A stretch of 6,951 nucleotides of DNA from assembly GCA_021812905.1 (NCBI GenBank), contig JAKAMM010000091.1, positions 1-6,951 of the forward strand, given 5' to 3'. This document shows positions 5,340 through 6,951 of this stretch, one piece after another; the first letter of the stretch is position 1, and every line of letters begins with the position of its first letter. The translations under genes and the position numbers were made by a program. Origin of the DNA: Chloroflexota bacterium (GTDB taxonomy: Bacteria > Chloroflexota > Anaerolineae > Anaerolineales > Villigracilaceae). Under the pieces are notes generated by a model, which had not been told where the DNA came from, did not search any database, and saw only the letters and a program-made list of their open reading frames with translations.

Positions 5340-6740
5340 TTACATGTGCTTGATGATCGCGTCGCCGAACTCGGAACATTTGACTTCGATGGCGTTGTCC
5401 ATAAGGCGGGCGAAATCGTAAGTGACGGTCTTGGCGGCGATGGCGCCTTCCATGCCTTTGACGATCAGGTCGGCGACTTCGCTCCAGCCCATGTAACGGA
5501 ACATCATCTCGCCGGACAGAATGACTGAGCCGGGATTGACCTTGTCGAGGTCGGCATATTTCGGCGCGGTGCCATGTGTGGCTTCGAAGATGGCATGACC
5601 CGTCTCGTAGTTAATGTTGGCGCCCGGAGCGATGCCGATGCCGCCAACCTGCGCGGCCAGTGCGTCGGACAGATAATCGCCGTTCAGGTTGAGGGTGGCG
5701 ATCACGTCGTAGTCCTTCGGGCGGATAATTGTAAATTGCAGACTGACGTCCGCGATAGAGTCTTTGATCATGAGCATCTTCTTCCACTTGCCATTGCCGT
5801 GCGTATCCCACAGTTCGAGCGCTTCTTCAATTTCCTTCTTGATGTCACCCTGCTGGGCAGGCGACATCATATCGAAGCCGGGATCGATCATCTTGGCGTT
5901 TTCTTCCACTGAGAGATTGGCGTTCTTTTCCTTGTTGCCAAGGATCCATGTCTCGCGCTCGGTCACGATCTGATTGCGGAACTCGCGCTTGGCAAGTTTA
6001 TAACCCCAATCCTTGAAGGCGCCTTCGGTGAACTTCATGATGTTGCCCTTATGGACGAAGTTCACACTCTTGCGTTTGTTATCGAGCGACCATTGGATGG
6101 CGGCGCGCACGAGTCGCTCGGTGCCTTCAACAGAAACGGGCTTGATGCCGATGGCCGCCGTATCGGGGAAGCGCATCTTGGCGTATTCCTTCGGGAAGGC
6201 TTCCTTGAACAGCTTCAGGAACTTTGTGTTGTCATCCGTGCCATACTGGAACTCGATGCCGGTATAAATGTCTTCGGTGTTCTCGCGGAAGATGACCATG
6301 TCCACGTATTCAGGATGTTTAACGGGGGAAGGCACACCGTTGTAATATCTCACCGGGCGCTGGCAAACATACAGGTCCAGCAGTTTGCGCAGAGCAACGT
6401 TCAATGAGCGGATGCCGCCTCCAATCGGAGTCGTGAGCGGGCCTTTGATCCCGACCAAAAACTCCCTGAATGCCCCGGTCGTTTCATCAGGAAGCCACGA
6501 ACCAAATTGTTTGAATGATTTCTCGCCCGCGTACACTTCCATCCAATGGATTTTCCGTTTGCCGCCGTAAGCCTTTTCCACCGCCGCATCGAACACGCGC
6601 ACCGAAGCGCGCCAGATGTCGCGTCCCGTGCCGTCGCCTTCGACGAACGGGATGATTGGGTTGTTCGGAACCTGTAACTTGCCGTCTTTGATCGTGATCT
6701 TCGCCCCGCCCGCGGGGACTTTTACGTTTGTGTATGCCAT
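5340..6740 (-). CDS. icd: Isocitrate dehydrogenase, NADP-dependent type (Icd)
   Basis: This 466-residue enzyme oxidatively decarboxylates isocitrate to 2-oxoglutarate, giving NADPH, in the cytoplasm. The E. coli-type active site is intact: [12 protein letters not shown] supplies S112, N114 and R118; R128 and R152 follow; Y159 in [13 protein letters not shown] and K231 in [12 protein letters not shown] are the catalytic pair. NADP choice is shown by K394-Y395 (HGTAPKY) and Y441/R445 (YDFARLM), matching E. coli K344, Y345, Y391 and R395. It is about 50 residues longer than E. coli Icd (416); most of the excess is an insert near residues 258-322, rich in charged residues, of a type I recall from cyanobacterial enzymes. 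The ATG at 6738-6740 has AAGGAG (6748-6753) seven bases upstream. It is probably a single-gene transcript, with its own promoter and terminator. S112 is the residue phosphorylated in E. coli, but no kinase gene is in view. Confidence 0.97.
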   Translation of the reverse strand: MAYTNVKVPAGGAKITIKDGKLQVPNNPIIPFVEGDGTGRDIWRASVRVFDAAVEKAYGGKRKIHWMEVYAGEKSFKQFGSWLPDETTGAFREFLVGIKGPLTTPIGGGIRSLNVALRKLLDLYVCQRPVRYYNGVPSPVKHPEYVDMVIFRENTEDIYTGIEFQYGTDDNTKFLKLFKEAFPKEYAKMRFPDTAAIGIKPVSVEGTERLVRAAIQWSLDNKRKSVNFVHKGNIMKFTEGAFKDWGYKLAKREFRNQIVTERETWILGNKEKNANLSVEENAKMIDPGFDMMSPAQQGDIKKEIEEALELWDTHGNGKWKKMLMIKDSIADVSLQFTIIRPKDYDVIATLNLNGDYLSDALAAQVGGIGIAPGANINYETGHAIFEATHGTAPKYADLDKVNPGSVILSGEMMFRYMGWSEVADLIVKGMEGAIAAKTVTYDFARLMDNAIEVKCSEFGDAIIKHM

Positions 6741-6771
6741 GTCTTTTCTCCTTGCGAAATTTGTCTGGCGG

Positions 6772-6780
6772 ATTATATCA
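6772..6780 (-). promoter_or_regulatory. Extended -10 promoter of icd
   Basis: The minus strand reads TGATATAAT, a perfect -10 hexamer (6772-6777) with the TGn extension that can replace a -35. The expected -35 position has no TTGACA-like hexamer. It lies 31 bases before the icd ATG, giving a leader of about 25 bases that still holds the ribosome site. Confidence 0.7.
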
Positions 6781-6878
6781 TCCGCACTTTTTGCGCTCCT
6801 AGTGACGATTGTCCTTATTCGCTGTGCAAATCATGGCTTTCTCAAGTCCATGCTGAATTCTAGCTTTTGTCGTTTTTC

Positions 6879-6947
6879 ACCGCAAAGAGCGCGAAGTACG
6901 CCAAGAAAAAAAAGAAGTCTTCGCGCTCTTTGCGAACTTTGCGGTTC
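6879..6947. repeat. Inverted repeat with 9-bp units upstream of icd
   Basis: Bases 6881-6896 and 6920-6935 are a perfect 16-bp inverted pair around a 23-base A-rich loop. The left arm reads in 9-mers, ACCGCAAAG, AGCGCGAAG, TACGCCAAG, and the right arm ends in CTTTGCGGT, the reverse complement of the first unit. It resembles the ACCACAAAG element at 407-515 in period and layout. It sits about 100 bp upstream of the icd promoter and could belong to the end of the preceding, unseen transcript. No ORF was found in this 211-bp stretch. Confidence 0.7.
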
Positions 6948-6951
6948 GTCC

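Overview
The window is a block of TCA-cycle genes, all on the minus strand, so transcription runs from high to low coordinates. Base composition is near 50% GC. The genes have compact Shine-Dalgarno sites (GGAG/GAGGAG) and the gaps hold palindromic repeats. Protein character (a SdhA with archaeal-like active-site wording, an actinobacterial-like second SdhA, a long isocitrate dehydrogenase) suggests a Chloroflexota bacterium, perhaps Anaerolineae. That assignment is inference from remembered family resemblance, not from a search.

Layout in order of transcription. (1) 6741-6951 is a non-coding leader with a 16-bp perfect inverted repeat at its outer end and a strong extended -10 promoter (TGATATAAT) 31 nt before icd. 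(2) icd at 5340-6740 is an NADP-type isocitrate dehydrogenase, followed by a 24-bp perfect-stem terminator. (3) The first succinate dehydrogenase (succinate:quinone oxidoreductase) operon is sdhA1 (3440-5152), sdhC1 (2785-3225), sdhD1 (2300-2668) and sdhB (1450-2295), closed by a GNRA-loop terminator at 1391-1419. The A1-C1 and C1-D1 gaps each hold a copy of one palindromic repeat family. (4) The second set is sdhC2 (953-1315) and sdhD2 (526-951), tightly coupled, then a 135-bp gap with a degenerate 9-bp-period repeat, then the first 130 codons of sdhA2, cut by the window edge.

The genes cover consecutive parts of the TCA cycle: Icd makes 2-oxoglutarate and NADPH, and the two membrane complexes oxidise succinate to fumarate and reduce quinone (or run in reverse). 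The two modules are not recent duplicates. Gene order differs (A-C-D-B versus C-D-A), the flavoproteins belong to visibly different subtypes, and the membrane anchors differ in histidine content. The first set has the four-helix histidine pattern expected for two hemes b, the second only the pattern for one. That contrast, together with a cytochrome-b-like histidine signature in SdhD1 and repeats lodged within one operon but not at the matching C-D junction of the other, is the main point of interest. I see no mobile element ORF, tRNA, rRNA, CRISPR array or unfamiliar gene system here.
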